From: Belliella buryatensis
GTDB taxonomy: Bacteria; Bacteroidota; Bacteroidia; Cytophagales; Cyclobacteriaceae
Length of the DNA: 64,000 bases
Reading direction: 5' to 3'
NCBI RefSeq assembly: GCF_900188245.1
Contig: NZ_FZOK01000007.1
Coordinates: 149,229-213,228, forward strand
Part shown: piece after piece, positions 1 through 9,336 of the stretch
Position numbering within the stretch: position 1 is the first letter of the stretch
Layout: every line of letters starts with the position of its first letter
Made by a program: the position numbers and the translations under genes
The notes under the pieces: generated by a model
The model's input: only the letters and a program-made list of their open reading frames with translations
Databases searched by the model: none
What the model was told of the DNA's origin: nothing

Positions 1-20
1 TAAATTGGCTAAAAAATAAT

Positions 21-581
21 TTGGACTTTTTACACAGACATATTGAAGCTTTGGTATTTTGTTCTCCTTCGCCCATTGCTGTAGAGGAGATTCAAAAATG
101 CTTAACTGAAATGTTTGAAACAGAAGTTCCAACAGAACATATTTTGACTGCAATCACTGAATTGCAGTCAAAATATGAAGCTGATGATTTTTCGTTTGCA
201 ATAGAACAAATTGCCGGAGGCTATCAATTCTTGACCAAGCCAGCTTATCAAAGCAGCATTTCAATCCTGCTCAAACACCAATCACAAAAAAGACTTTCTA
301 CAGCACAGCTTGAAACTCTTTCCATCATCGCTTATAAGCAACCAGTCACAAAGACTGAAGTTGAGCAAATCAGAGGAGTGAGTTGTGATTATTCTATTCA
401 AAAATTGCTAGAAAAGGAATTGATTACTATCAAAGGAAAATCAGATAGCATTGGTAGACCAATTCTTTATGGAACAAGTGAAAAGTTCATGGAATATTTT
501 GGTATTAATTCTATTTCTGACTTACCACAACCAAAAGACTTCACTGCTGAAGAAAACCAAATTGGTGAGGCCAAAGATTAA
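21..581 (+). CDS. scpB: Segregation and condensation protein B (ScpB), N-terminus possibly outside window
   Basis: Kleisin-associated ScpB, which with ScpA and SMC forms the bacterial condensin that compacts and helps segregate the chromosome. Two winged-helix domains are expected; the LSIIAYKQPVTKTEVEQIRG block (about residues 99-118) and SIGRPILYGTS (about 142-152) are the family hallmarks, and 186 residues is a normal length. The start used is TTG at 21, because family members commonly begin with xDFLxxHIEAL, but there is no clear ribosome site and the frame stays open to the left edge, so the true start may lie upstream. It runs tail-to-tail into the next gene with a 4-bp overlap. Confidence 0.93.
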   Translation: MDFLHRHIEALVFCSPSPIAVEEIQKCLTEMFETEVPTEHILTAITELQSKYEADDFSFAIEQIAGGYQFLTKPAYQSSISILLKHQSQKRLSTAQLETLSIIAYKQPVTKTEVEQIRGVSCDYSIQKLLEKELITIKGKSDSIGRPILYGTSEKFMEYFGINSISDLPQPKDFTAEENQIGEAKD

Positions 582-1204
582 TCTTTTTTCAACTTCACCT
601 CGGCATGGCCTGAGATCAAAAACTTTCTACCAGAATTTATTTCTAGGCAAAGTACTCTTGTTCGTTTAACTTCCAGTTTTTCAAAAACCCTTCCACTAAT
701 CTCAAATTGAGATCCGACTTTGATTTGTTGAAGAAATTGTAGATCCATATTCTTGATTTCTTCATCAAATTTCCTCAATTCCATCATCAGCCAAGGGTCG
801 GCTCCCGTACTAGCCTTAGGGTTGATGATGTATCTCTTGAGAGGGATAAGAATATCTCTGGGAAAAATATGCGGGTCTAGTAGTGGATCCAGTAGCTCTT
901 GAAATGCACGCTTCCATTCTATGCCATGCGGCTTGATTTTAGTTCCATACTTATTGAAGGCCCTATAGTGGGCGACTTCATGCACATAAGTGATCAGAAA
1001 TTGATAGGGATTGAGATTGTGATTGATGGTGATGGTTTGGACTTTTTGATTATTTCGATATCTGAAATCTCCCAATTTGGTCTGCCTCTCTCTTGTAATA
1101 TAAAAATTAAAAGGATCAGCTTTCCAAAGGTCAAAGCAATAGTTGACAGCTCCTTCAGGGAGGTGTTTTTTAAATGCCTCGTAGAATTTTTGATCCTTAT
1201 TCAT
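578..1204 (-). CDS. SprT-like zinc metalloprotease-fold protein
   Basis: SprT-like domain protein of 208 residues. The zinc motif HEVAH sits at residues 75-79, with a probable third ligand at His93 in the PHGIEWK segment; this matches the HExxH...H layout of SprT/Spartan-like proteins. Bacterial members are cytosolic and of poorly defined function; eukaryotic relatives cleave DNA-protein crosslinks, so a peptidase role is an inference. The ATG at 1204 was chosen over an upstream in-frame ATG at 1243 because MNKDQKFYEAF begins the conserved region and the 13 extra residues look like leader. It converges with scpB. Confidence 0.85.
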   Translation of the reverse strand: MNKDQKFYEAFKKHLPEGAVNYCFDLWKADPFNFYITRERQTKLGDFRYRNNQKVQTITINHNLNPYQFLITYVHEVAHYRAFNKYGTKIKPHGIEWKRAFQELLDPLLDPHIFPRDILIPLKRYIINPKASTGADPWLMMELRKFDEEIKNMDLQFLQQIKVGSQFEISGRVFEKLEVKRTRVLCLEINSGRKFLISGHAEVKLKKD

Positions 1205-1327
1205 CAAGCGAAATATAATCAAGCTACTTGAAATCATGGACACCTTTTTATCTTATTTTTTCAAATGATTTCAAAATCCCAATTATTTTCTCAAATTGAA
1301 ACTTAGCATCTCAATTAACCCTATTGT

Positions 1328-2566
1328 ATGAATTCAAAATTACTGGTAAGACTTTCACTAATTTTCAATTATATGGTCTTCGCTGTCCTGCTCAACTCAG
1401 TAGGTGCAGTGATTCTTCAGGTACAACGCACTTTTGATGTGACAAAGGCGGAAGCCTCTGTCTTAGAAGGCTTCAAGGACTTGCCTATTGCTATATTTTC
1501 TTTCATCGTAGCTTCTTTTTTGCCAAAAGTCGGCATTAGAAAAGGAATGCTAATTGCTTTGTTTGCAGTAGCGGGATTGTGTTTTATGATGCCTGTAGTG
1601 GCTGATGAATTTTGGTATTTTAAGATGTTATTTGCTGTAGTGGGAATTTCCTTTGCGGTGATCAAAGTATCGGTGTTTGCCACCATTGGCTTGGTGACTG
1701 AAAACACGAAGGAACATAGTAGCTTGATGAGTACTATAGAGGGTTTTTTTATGGTGGGGGTTTTGTTAGGAAATGTGTTTTTCAGTCTCTTTGTCAATGA
1801 TGCAGACCCAAGCTCAAGAACTTGGTTGAACATTTATTGGTATTTGGGTGCGATGACATTATTGGCAGCTGCCTTATTATTCTTCGCCCAGATTAATGAA
1901 TCTGAATCCAAAAGAGAGGATACAAATGCCAAAGAGGAGTTTCTTGACATGTTGCGCTTGGTGATTAAGCCATTGGTTTTGGTATTTGCAGCATCTGCGT
2001 TTTTATTTGTTTTGATAGAACAGAGTTTCATGACATGGACTCCAACCTTCTATCAAGATGTACTACAAGTACCGGCTAGTATGGGTATCCAAGCAGGAGC
2101 AATATTGGCGGGGGCTTTAGCGATTGGGAGACTTCTTGCTGGGTTTGTCTTAAGGAAGATTCATTGGTTGACATTTACACTAGCATGTACAGTTTTGGTG
2201 GGTGTATGTGTTACGCTGACCTTACCACTGACAGCAAATCAGCCTGAACTTACAGAAGCCATCACATGGTTCAATGCACCCTTTGTGGTTTACCTTTTTC
2301 CCATCTTAGGAGTTTTTCTAGCGCCTATTTATCCTACAATCAACTCGGTAGTCCTCAGCGCACTACCTCGGTATATGCAAAGCTCCATGTCGGGACTCAT
2401 AGTTGTGTTTTCTGCCTTGGGGGGTACTACTGGCTCGATTGTGACTGGTCATATCTTTGAGTCATATGGTGGAACCAATGCTTTTTATTTTTCATTGATT
2501 CCCATATTAGCCCTATGTTTGGTGTTGATATTATTAAATAGACAAGTCAAAATGCAAATAGCATGA
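1328..2566 (+). CDS. Major facilitator superfamily transporter
   Basis: A 412-residue, very hydrophobic protein with about twelve predicted membrane helices in two halves separated by a charged cytoplasmic loop (ESESKREDTNAKEEF, about residues 195-209), the normal MFS plan. Its stop overlaps the start of the trehalase gene by 4 bp (ATGA), so the two are almost certainly co-translated. That coupling suggests a disaccharide or trehalose-related substrate brought in for intracellular hydrolysis, but the substrate cannot be read from sequence. Confidence 0.9.
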   Translation: MNSKLLVRLSLIFNYMVFAVLLNSVGAVILQVQRTFDVTKAEASVLEGFKDLPIAIFSFIVASFLPKVGIRKGMLIALFAVAGLCFMMPVVADEFWYFKMLFAVVGISFAVIKVSVFATIGLVTENTKEHSSLMSTIEGFFMVGVLLGNVFFSLFVNDADPSSRTWLNIYWYLGAMTLLAAALLFFAQINESESKREDTNAKEEFLDMLRLVIKPLVLVFAASAFLFVLIEQSFMTWTPTFYQDVLQVPASMGIQAGAILAGALAIGRLLAGFVLRKIHWLTFTLACTVLVGVCVTLTLPLTANQPELTEAITWFNAPFVVYLFPILGVFLAPIYPTINSVVLSALPRYMQSSMSGLIVVFSALGGTTGSIVTGHIFESYGGTNAFYFSLIPILALCLVLILLNRQVKMQIA

Positions 2567-4083
2567 AATATTACGAACAACCAGAATATATATATCCAGG
2601 ACTTTTTGAATTGGTTCAGGGCAGTGGGCTTTTTCCCGACTCTAAGACTTTTGTAGATGCTATTCCCAAGAGAGACCCAAAGGATATCATTACAGATTTC
2701 TATAGGTCTGTAAGATCGGGAAGGCTCAATCTCAAAGGCTTTTTGGCTCAAAACTTTATTATCCCTAAGGAAGAGGATCCTGTAAAAATTGCTTATCCAG
2801 CTGACATCACTTTGGAGGAACGTTTGAAACTGCAATGGGATGTGCTAAAAAGAGATGCTGATGAAGAATTGGAAGGCTCCAGTCTAATTCCCTTGCCAAA
2901 TCCTTATGTAGTACCAGGAGGTAGGTTCCGCGAAATATATTATTGGGACAGTTATTTCACCATGCTAGGGCTTAAGGAATCTGGGAAGGTAGATTTGATT
3001 GAATCTATGGTGGAGAATTTTGCCTATTTGATTAGGACATTGGGGCATATTCCCAATGGAAACCGTACCTACTTTATTTCTCGTTCTCAACCTCCTTTTT
3101 TTGGTAAAATGGTTGAGTTGCTAGCAGAAGCTAAGGGAGATGAGAATGTTTATGAAACCTATCTGCCAGAACTCTGGGTAGAATACCTTTATTGGATAGA
3201 AGGAGAGCAAGAAATCCCTCTACCTGGGAAATATTACAATAGAGTAGTGCGAATGGATGATGATACTTCTCTGAATAGGTATTGGGATGATGAAAACGAA
3301 CCACGTGCAGAATCCTACATAGAAGATGTGGAAGTCTCCGAAAAAAGCCGTAGGTATCCAGAAAAGATCTTCAGAAATATCCGAGCAGCCTGCGAATCTG
3401 GTTGGGATTTCAGCTCAAGGTGGTTGTACGAACCAACAGAACTCAAAACTATCCAAACCATTGCTTTGATTCCTGTGGACTTGAATGTTTTGATTTCGGA
3501 AACTGAGCGTATCATCATTGAGTCAATGGAGAAATTTGGAGAGGATGAATTTATCATCAATCGGATGAAAAACTTCCGAAAAAATAGAATTGAAGGTATT
3601 GAACGCTATTGTTGGGAAGAGGAAAGAGGGATTTTTCTGGATTATCACATCAAGTTCAAAACCAAGAATGACAGACCATCACTGGCCATGCTTTATCCAC
3701 TTTATGCCAAAACTGCAACAAAGCAGCAGGCTGAGCGAGTACTGGATTTTGTAGAGAAAAACTTTCTCAAGCCAGGTGGATTAGTCACTACTTTGATCAA
3801 TTCCGGTCAGCAATGGGATGCTCCCAATGGCTGGGCTCCATTACAGTGGATTGGATTTCAAGCTATGCTAAATTATGGTAGGGAAGACTTGGCCAGATCT
3901 TTGGCAGAGCGATGGACCAAACTGAACGAGGATGTATTTGCCCGTACCGGCAAAATGATGGAGAAGTACAACGTAGAAGACCTTAGCCTAGATGCTGGCG
4001 GCGGTGAATATCCAGTTCAAGATGGTTTTGGATGGAGCAATGGTGTATATTTAGCTATGAAAGCGTGGTTGAAGAACAATTAG
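2563..4083 (+). CDS. treF: Cytoplasmic trehalase, GH37
   Basis: Alpha,alpha-trehalase that hydrolyses trehalose to two glucose. Both GH37 signatures are present: PGGRFREIYYWDSY at about residues 118-131 and QWDAPNGWAP at about 417-426. The expected catalytic Asp lies in ESGWDFSSRW (about 281) and the general base Glu in the glycine-rich GGGEYPVQDGFGW segment (about 481-493). The 506-residue length fits the TreF type, and there is no signal peptide, so it should act in the cytosol on sugar delivered by the overlapping MFS gene. Confidence 0.95.
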   Translation: MKYYEQPEYIYPGLFELVQGSGLFPDSKTFVDAIPKRDPKDIITDFYRSVRSGRLNLKGFLAQNFIIPKEEDPVKIAYPADITLEERLKLQWDVLKRDADEELEGSSLIPLPNPYVVPGGRFREIYYWDSYFTMLGLKESGKVDLIESMVENFAYLIRTLGHIPNGNRTYFISRSQPPFFGKMVELLAEAKGDENVYETYLPELWVEYLYWIEGEQEIPLPGKYYNRVVRMDDDTSLNRYWDDENEPRAESYIEDVEVSEKSRRYPEKIFRNIRAACESGWDFSSRWLYEPTELKTIQTIALIPVDLNVLISETERIIIESMEKFGEDEFIINRMKNFRKNRIEGIERYCWEEERGIFLDYHIKFKTKNDRPSLAMLYPLYAKTATKQQAERVLDFVEKNFLKPGGLVTTLINSGQQWDAPNGWAPLQWIGFQAMLNYGREDLARSLAERWTKLNEDVFARTGKMMEKYNVEDLSLDAGGGEYPVQDGFGWSNGVYLAMKAWLKNN

Positions 4084-4091
4084 AGATTTGA

Positions 4092-4538
4092 ATGAAAAAA
4101 ATATTTATAATTCTGATCTTACTTACCTTTGGTGCTTGTGTTACCTCTAAAGATTTATTGAGCAATAGAGAATTGAAAAAATTAGGATATGTGGAGCTCG
4201 AAGGCTCTTTCATTACTAACCCTACGAGGAAGGATAAACCACTCAGGCAAGTGATGTACATTGGAGGCATGGAACAAATATTTAAAGAAATTAGTGAAGA
4301 AATCCAGTATCCTAGAACAGAACGGTTGTTGGGGATTTAAGGTACAGTTTTAGTTAGCTTTATCGTTAATGAAGATGGGAGTTTATCGGGTGTTGAGGTT
4401 CTGAAGTCGGTTTCTAGAAACACCGATAATGAAGCACTTCGAGTTATAAAAACATTAGACAAATGGTATCCTGCTGTGGTAAAAGGAAAACCTGTAAATG
4501 TACGCTTTAGGATACCTATAAAATTTGCACTGACATGA
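4092..4538 (+). pseudogene. TonB C-terminal-domain lipoprotein, interrupted by one in-frame TAA
   Basis: The frame opens with a lipoprotein signal (MKKIFIILILLTFGAC, Cys16) and reads to a TAA at 4338-4340. Reading straight on in the same frame gives a good TonB C-terminal domain: GTVLVSFIVNEDGSLSGVEV, then DNEALRVIKTL and VNVRFRIPIKF, ending at TGA 4536-4538. Relatives read YPxxARxxGIxGTV here, with Glu or Gln where the stop stands, so a single GAA or CAA to TAA change explains it. The ATGA overlap with the next gene is intact. Small TonB_C lipoproteins of this kind are common in Bacteroidota and their function is unknown. It could also be a sequencing error. Confidence 0.8.
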
Positions 4539-5764
4539 AAAATAATAATCTCAAATTAGTTTTAACTTTTGCTTTTCTCCTGATTAGCTTATGGGGTGTA
4601 TCCCAATCAGCCCCCCACGCTTTTTATTTGACATGGGTGGAGGATCCGACGAGTACGATGACCGTAGATTGGCATAGCGATGATGCAGCCCCATCAGCAC
4701 TGGAAATCCGGAGAAAAGGTACGAGCAACTGGGCTGCCATGGAAAGTGATGTGTTGCCTTTTCCATTTTCTGATCGTACAGTACACCGTGTCAGCCTTCA
4801 AATGCTCCGATCAAATACGGCTTATGAAATCAAATTTCCAGGTTCAGATAAGATTTATTATTTCAGAACTATGCCTGAAAACATCAATGAGCAGCCGATC
4901 AAAATCGCTATTGGTGGTGACTCCATGCACAAAAAAGAATGGCTGGAAAAGACCAATAAGGTAGTCGCCTCTTACGATCCTGATTTCATCATCATAGGCG
5001 GAGATATGGCCTATGAAAATGGGCTGGCTGAAAACATCAATAGAATTTATGATTTTTTTGACAGTTATAAGAACACTTTAGTGACCGCTGACTGCAGGAT
5101 TCTTCCTGGTATAGTAGCCATAGGGAACCACGAGGTGGTCGGTGGCTATTATGGCAGAAATGAAGGTTATGAACAGACGGATGAGTTTAGAAGAAGAATC
5201 GCTCCCTATTTTTATGCCTTGTTTCCATTTCCAGGACAGCCAGGGTATCAAGCATTGGATTTTGGAACATACCTCAGCTTGGTTATTTTGGATACCGAGC
5301 ATTCCAACCCCATTGCGGGAGTACAGACAGAGTGGTTAGAAAAAACCTTGGAAGCTAAAAAAGATTTTCTACATACGATTCCTATCTACCATGTGCCTGC
5401 TTATCCATCGGTAAGGGAATATGATGGAAAAACCCAATCATTGGTAAGAAATAACTGGGTACCGATTTTTGAAAAGTATGACATCAAGATTGCTTTCGAG
5501 AATCATGATCATGCGTATAAGAGAACCTTTCCGATCAGAGCTGGCCAAGTAGATCAGTCTGGGGTAGTTTATGTTGGAGATGGCTCTTGGGGTACAGAAC
5601 CCAGACCTATCCATGATGTACCGAGCACTTGGTACCTCAAAAAAGCTCAGTCTATCAATGCCTTTACACTATTGACCATTGAGGGAAGGCAATTCAGTCT
5701 AATCTCTATAGACTCAGAGGGTAATATCATCGATAGCTTCCCCGAAAACCCACTTCAACAATAA
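4535..5764 (+). CDS. Secreted purple-acid-phosphatase-like metallophosphoesterase
   Basis: A 409-residue protein with a signal peptide (about residues 1-23) and a fibronectin-III-like N-terminal domain (about 25-115), followed by a calcineurin-type metallophosphatase domain. Metal-site motifs appear in order: GGDS (about 127), GGDMAY (155-160), GNHE (196-199), a His in HVPAYPS (about 286) and ENHDHAYKR (about 321-329). The Tyr in GGDMAY is the residue that ligates Fe(III) in purple acid phosphatases. It should hydrolyse phosphate esters in the periplasm or outside the cell. Its ATG overlaps the end of the TonB-type frame by 4 bp. Confidence 0.88.
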   Translation: MKNNNLKLVLTFAFLLISLWGVSQSAPHAFYLTWVEDPTSTMTVDWHSDDAAPSALEIRRKGTSNWAAMESDVLPFPFSDRTVHRVSLQMLRSNTAYEIKFPGSDKIYYFRTMPENINEQPIKIAIGGDSMHKKEWLEKTNKVVASYDPDFIIIGGDMAYENGLAENINRIYDFFDSYKNTLVTADCRILPGIVAIGNHEVVGGYYGRNEGYEQTDEFRRRIAPYFYALFPFPGQPGYQALDFGTYLSLVILDTEHSNPIAGVQTEWLEKTLEAKKDFLHTIPIYHVPAYPSVREYDGKTQSLVRNNWVPIFEKYDIKIAFENHDHAYKRTFPIRAGQVDQSGVVYVGDGSWGTEPRPIHDVPSTWYLKKAQSINAFTLLTIEGRQFSLISIDSEGNIIDSFPENPLQQ

Positions 5765-5814
5765 GCAAGGGCAATTTACTTTTCGATCCTGAAGAAATAT
5801 TTTTAGCTTAGGGC

Positions 5815-6576
5815 ATGGAAAGAAAAATTGCGCTAATCACTGGGGCTACTTCTGGGATTGGCAAGGCTACAGCTATCGCCTTGTCTAATTTGGGTTATCA
5901 CATCATCGCTACTGGGAGAAGGGCGGATAGGCTAGAGGCTTTGAGATCAGAACTGCCATCTGATATAGAATTGCTTACTTTGACTTTTGACGTCAGAGAC
6001 AAAGATGCCGTGAAATCCAACCTTTCTTCCCTTCCTAATGATTGGAAAAACATTGCTATTCTTGTTAATAATGCCGGGAATGCCCATGGCTTAGATCCTA
6101 TACAGCGTGGTTCTCTTGAAGACTGGGATGCCATGATGGACATCAATGTCAAAGGTCTCCTGTACGTCTCCCATGAAATCATCCCAGGGATGGTCGCTCG
6201 AAATTCAGGAACGATTGTCAACATAGGCTCCATAGCAGGCAAAGAAGTATATCCCAATGGAAATGTCTATTGCGGCTCCAAGCATGCCGTGGATGCGATC
6301 ACCAAGGGTATGAGGATGGACTTGAATCCACATGGCATCAGAGTGATTGGGATACATCCAGGCCTAGTGGCTACTGAATTTTCTTTGGTGAGATTCAAGG
6401 GTGATGCCGAAAGGTCAGAGACGGTTTACCAAGGTTACGAGCCACTTTTGGCTGATGATATTGCAGATACCATTGCCTTTGCTGTAAGTAGACCCAAGCA
6501 TGTGGTCCTTGCCGATATAGTTATTCTACCTACTGCCCAAGCTTCCGCAACGCTAGTCAAAAAGAATCTCCTATGA
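5815..6576 (+). CDS. Short-chain dehydrogenase/reductase (YdfG-like)
   Basis: Classical SDR of 253 residues. The NAD(P)-binding TGATSGIG is at about residues 9-16, NNAG at about 85-88 and the catalytic Tyr152-x3-Lys156 in VYCGSKHAV, with the Ser in VNIGSIAGKE. The Arg-rich GRRADR after beta2 suggests NADP(H) preference. The closest well-known relatives are YdfG-type enzymes acting on serine, 3-hydroxy acids and similar short alcohols; the actual substrate is unknown. Its stop overlaps the next gene by 4 bp. Confidence 0.9.
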   Translation: MERKIALITGATSGIGKATAIALSNLGYHIIATGRRADRLEALRSELPSDIELLTLTFDVRDKDAVKSNLSSLPNDWKNIAILVNNAGNAHGLDPIQRGSLEDWDAMMDINVKGLLYVSHEIIPGMVARNSGTIVNIGSIAGKEVYPNGNVYCGSKHAVDAITKGMRMDLNPHGIRVIGIHPGLVATEFSLVRFKGDAERSETVYQGYEPLLADDIADTIAFAVSRPKHVVLADIVILPTAQASATLVKKNLL

Positions 6577-7337
6577 AAAGTCTGTTCCAGTTATCTACCT
6601 TTGTTTTTAGCTTTTTACTTATGAGTTCCTGCGTGAAGAAGTATGAAGCTAACTATGACTTAGAATTGGAGGATTTAGGCCAGCAAGTAGAAGTCGAGCT
6701 TGAAAAGGAGGATGAAGGACATGTTGGTGAGCTAGAGCAAAGCTTGATTGATGCTGGTTTGGTGGATATCGAGACAATCATTCCTGAGGTTTATGTGGAT
6801 TTGAAATATTCTACCTCAGATAATTTTTTTGGTCAAGATGTTTATGGAGAGTTGACCCGCTGTTATATCCAACCTGTAGTAGCTGAAATGCTTCTCAAAT
6901 CTTTCGAAAAACTCAAAGAAGAGCATCCTGAATTGACTTTTCTAGTGTATGATGGCGTACGTCCTCAGTCTGTTCAGCAGATTTTGTGGGATAATTTGGA
7001 TAAGCCTGACAGCATCAAGCCACTTTATGTTGCTGATCCGAAAGTTGGGGGATTGCATAATTTTGGTGTTGCCGTGGACTTGACATTGGCTTATCAGGAT
7101 TCAGGAGAGACTTTAGATATGGGAACGGGTTATGATTATTTCGGCTATCCTGCATATCCCGACAGAGAAAGTCAAATGCTCAAGGAAGGAAAAATCACAA
7201 TAGAACATATTACAAATAGAGAAATTCTCAGGAAAGTGATGAAGCATGGCGGTTTCACTGGCATCGGATCTGAGTGGTGGCATTTCAATGCTTTTTCGAG
7301 AAAAGAAGCTGCGGAGAAATTCGGAATGGTAAAGTAG
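6573..7337 (+). CDS. D-alanyl-D-alanine dipeptidase lipoprotein, peptidase M15D (VanX-like)
   Basis: Zinc D,D-dipeptidase of the VanX/DdpX type. A lipoprotein signal ends at Cys20 (LLMSSC), so the enzyme is probably anchored in the periplasm. Catalytic features: YDGVRPQ (about residues 127-133), zinc ligands His162 and Asp169 in LHNFGVAVD, and Glu234-x2-His237 in EWWHFNAF. A Glu-rich linker (about 27-55) separates the lipid anchor from the domain. A role in recycling D-Ala-D-Ala or other cell-wall dipeptides is most likely; no other vancomycin-resistance gene is nearby, so resistance is not implied. Confidence 0.88.
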   Translation: MKSLFQLSTFVFSFLLMSSCVKKYEANYDLELEDLGQQVEVELEKEDEGHVGELEQSLIDAGLVDIETIIPEVYVDLKYSTSDNFFGQDVYGELTRCYIQPVVAEMLLKSFEKLKEEHPELTFLVYDGVRPQSVQQILWDNLDKPDSIKPLYVADPKVGGLHNFGVAVDLTLAYQDSGETLDMGTGYDYFGYPAYPDRESQMLKEGKITIEHITNREILRKVMKHGGFTGIGSEWWHFNAFSRKEAAEKFGMVK

Positions 7338-7548
7338 GTCTCACGCAGATTCCGCGGATCCTCCCTAAAGTCAGGTAAATACGCGGATTTTAATTTACCA
7401 CAGATAAACACGGATGAACACTGTTTAATGAAAATTAAATATATTCTACCCAGAGATGTTTCTAAAACTTTGCGCCCTTAGCACCTTGGCAACCTTTGCG
7501 AGAGTCTAAATCTAAAATCTACAATCTGAAATTTTAACCAAACCTATT
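7338..7548. repeat. Degenerate intergenic repeat (CACGCAGATT / TTTGCGAGAGTC type)
   Basis: No coding sequence. The gap is built of phrases such as TCTCACGCAGATTCCGCGGA, ACCACAGATAAACACGGATG and GCGCCCTTAGCACC...CCTTTGCGAGAGTC. A related block ending in TTCGCGAGAGTCAG lies at 14622-14699. Such intergenic filler recurs in Bacteroidota genomes; its nature is unknown. Confidence 0.5.
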
Positions 7549-8295
7549 ATGAAATTGAAAAATGCTATCATCCCCTTTCTAGCCTTATTTCTGACCGTAA
7601 TTTCAAGTGCGGAAAGCTTTTCTCAGAATCAATTCAAAGCTTTGGTGTTTAGCAAGACAAAGGGTTTCAGGCATCAATCCATTCCTGATGGGGTAGTAGC
7701 TTTGAAGAAATTGGCTAGGGACAATGTTTTCCAGATTTAGACGACGGAAGATGAAGATTTTATTTCTGACAAAAATCTAGCAAGTTTTGATGTGATCATT
7801 TTGATGAGTACAACTGGGACGATTTTCAACTCGGAGCAGAAAAGAAGCATAGAGAAGTTTGTCCAAAGCGGAAAAGGAATCGTGGGAATTCACAGTGCCA
7901 CAGATACAGAATATGAATGGGAGTGGTATACCAAGCTAATTGGAGCACACTTTCTCAACCATCCCCATCAGCAAACATTAAAGCTCAATGTAGTCGATAG
8001 GAATCACCCTGCGACTTACCATCTTCCTGAAAGTTGGGTTTGGTCGGATGAAATCTACGCCTTCAAAAACTTCAACAAAGACGTCAATGTCCTAATCACT
8101 GCTGATGAAAGAACGTATGATGCCAAAGACGGCATGGGAGATTTTCATCCCATTTCTTGGACCAATAAATATGACGGAGGCCGCATGTTTTACACTGCTC
8201 TTGGCCATACAGATTGGGCTTTTCAAGATGACAACTTTATGAAACACATCCTTGGAGGCATCTGGTGGGCTGCGAAGGGATATCCAGTGGAGTAA
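7549..8295 (+). pseudogene. ThuA-domain secreted protein, interrupted by one in-frame TAG
   Basis: The frame begins with a signal peptide (about residues 1-25), runs through the start of a ThuA fold (ALVFSKTKGFRHQSI) and meets TAG at 7738-7740. The same frame continues without shift for 184 codons: TTEDEDF, FDVIILMSTTG, GKGIVGIHSATDTEYEW, NHPATYHLP, WSDEIYAF and GGRMFYTALGH, all ThuA landmarks. The stop replaces the residue before TTED. ThuA proteins are glutamine-amidotransferase-like domains linked to disaccharide and glucoside use, in keeping with the nearby trehalase. Either a nonsense mutation or a base error explains it; the downstream half has no good start of its own. Confidence 0.85.
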
Positions 8296-8522
8296 GTAGA
8301 GGGTTAGAAGGTTTTAGATTTGAAAATTTTAAAATTGAAAGATTGAAATATTTTGCAGAATTTTCAATTTTGAGGTTAGGATTGACTCTTTGATGTTACT
8401 TTTTTACCCTGTCTTGCCTCTTGCTTCTCGCTTCTTGTGTCTCAAATCTCATGTCTCCCATCTCAAATCTATTTTCCTCACCCTGTCATATATTTTGTAT
8501 TTTTAGACACTAACCTTTAGAT
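8296..8522. other. Intergenic low-complexity stretch
   Basis: Non-coding. It contains a run of related CTTGC/CTCGC and TCTCAAATCTCATG words (8410-8472) resembling a decayed short tandem repeat. The end, TATATTTTGTATTTTTAG at about 8489-8506, is a loose match to a Bacteroidota -7 box and may drive the sigma factor gene. Confidence 0.4.
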
Positions 8523-9014
8523 ATGACAGCAGCGCTACTGGAAGAGTTTATCAAATCACATCATCGGGAGTCCTTTCTTTGGGCTCGGCAGTGCTGTAAT
8601 TTTGATAGTCAACTGGCAGAAGATGTGCTTCAGCAATCTTATCTCAAAGTGTTGGAAGGAAAAGCTAAGTTTCATGAACAGTCTAGCCCAAAAACATGGC
8701 TATTTTCTGTTATCAGGTTTACAGCTTTGGAGTGGCTCAGAAAGAATCACAAGGAAATCCCACTGAGGTCTGATTTTGATTTGGAGGAGGCAGAGCATAT
8801 TCCTGAGGCAGCAACTCACGAGGAATTGATTCAAAGGCTTCCTGACAGACAAAAGGAGATTTTGCTTTTGGTGTTTTACCACCAAATGACTTTGGAAAAA
8901 GCTGCTACAGTCATGGAAGTGAGTTTGGGGACAGCGCGGACACACTACGATAGGGGAAAGAAAAAACTCAAAGAACTAATTCTAAAAAAACAAAGCTATG
9001 AAGCGACAAGATGA
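8523..9014 (+). CDS. RNA polymerase ECF-type sigma factor
   Basis: Sigma-70 family factor of 163 residues, the size of group 4 (ECF) factors. Region 2 lies at about residues 10-75 (AEDVLQQSYLKVLEG, then KTWLFSVIRFTALEWLRK) and region 4 at about 100-155, with the helix-turn-helix KAATVMEVSLGTARTHYDRG. It would redirect RNA polymerase to an unknown envelope-related regulon. It overlaps the next gene by 17 bp, typical of a sigma/anti-sigma pair. Confidence 0.9.
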   Translation: MTAALLEEFIKSHHRESFLWARQCCNFDSQLAEDVLQQSYLKVLEGKAKFHEQSSPKTWLFSVIRFTALEWLRKNHKEIPLRSDFDLEEAEHIPEAATHEELIQRLPDRQKEILLLVFYHQMTLEKAATVMEVSLGTARTHYDRGKKKLKELILKKQSYEATR

Positions 9015-9324
9015 AAGTGCAGATCAGGAGCTTGAAATGTTTTTTGCAGAGCTCAAGCATCAAGATAGTGAAATCGCTATTCCTCCTTATAAAAAAAGAA
9101 CTCCATCTAGGATTTGGAAACTGCTTCCATTAGGGATCGCTGCTTCTGTATTGTTAGGATTTTGGATATGGAATCATGAGGAAAAAGAAGAGCCATTGTA
9201 CCAAGATTTGATTATCATTTCCTTGGAGGAAGGGGAAAATCAGGAACAAAAATTTGTCATTGAACAAGCAGCCTCCATGGATGTTTGGGAATCGCCTACG
9301 GCGTCTTTATTAGATACTTACTAA
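8998..9324 (+). CDS. Single-pass membrane protein, candidate anti-sigma factor
   Basis: A 108-residue protein with an acidic N-terminal cytoplasmic part (about residues 1-40), one transmembrane helix (LLPLGIAASVLLGFWIW, about 42-58) and a short acidic outer tail. There is no zinc ZAS motif or other recognised domain. Its place directly behind and overlapping the sigma gene, its topology and the Spy-like protein downstream make an anti-sigma role the best guess, but that is inferred from context only. Confidence 0.6.
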   Translation: MKRQDESADQELEMFFAELKHQDSEIAIPPYKKRTPSRIWKLLPLGIAASVLLGFWIWNHEEKEEPLYQDLIIISLEEGENQEQKFVIEQAASMDVWESPTASLLDTY

Positions 9325-9336
9325 ACCAATTATACG

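Noticed and set aside
899..1231. 110-codon frame antisense to the SprT-like gene
   Set aside because: Lies entirely opposite a conserved zinc-motif gene; no start context or homology.
6573..7337. Vancomycin-resistance (VanX) role for the M15D dipeptidase
   Set aside because: No vanH, vanA or vanRS homologue nearby, and the lipoprotein signal points to a periplasmic recycling enzyme in a Gram-negative.
4338..7740. Reassigned stop codons (TAA/TAG read as Gln)
   Set aside because: TAA and TAG both end many intact genes in the window, so a changed code is not possible; ordinary nonsense changes or base errors are simpler.
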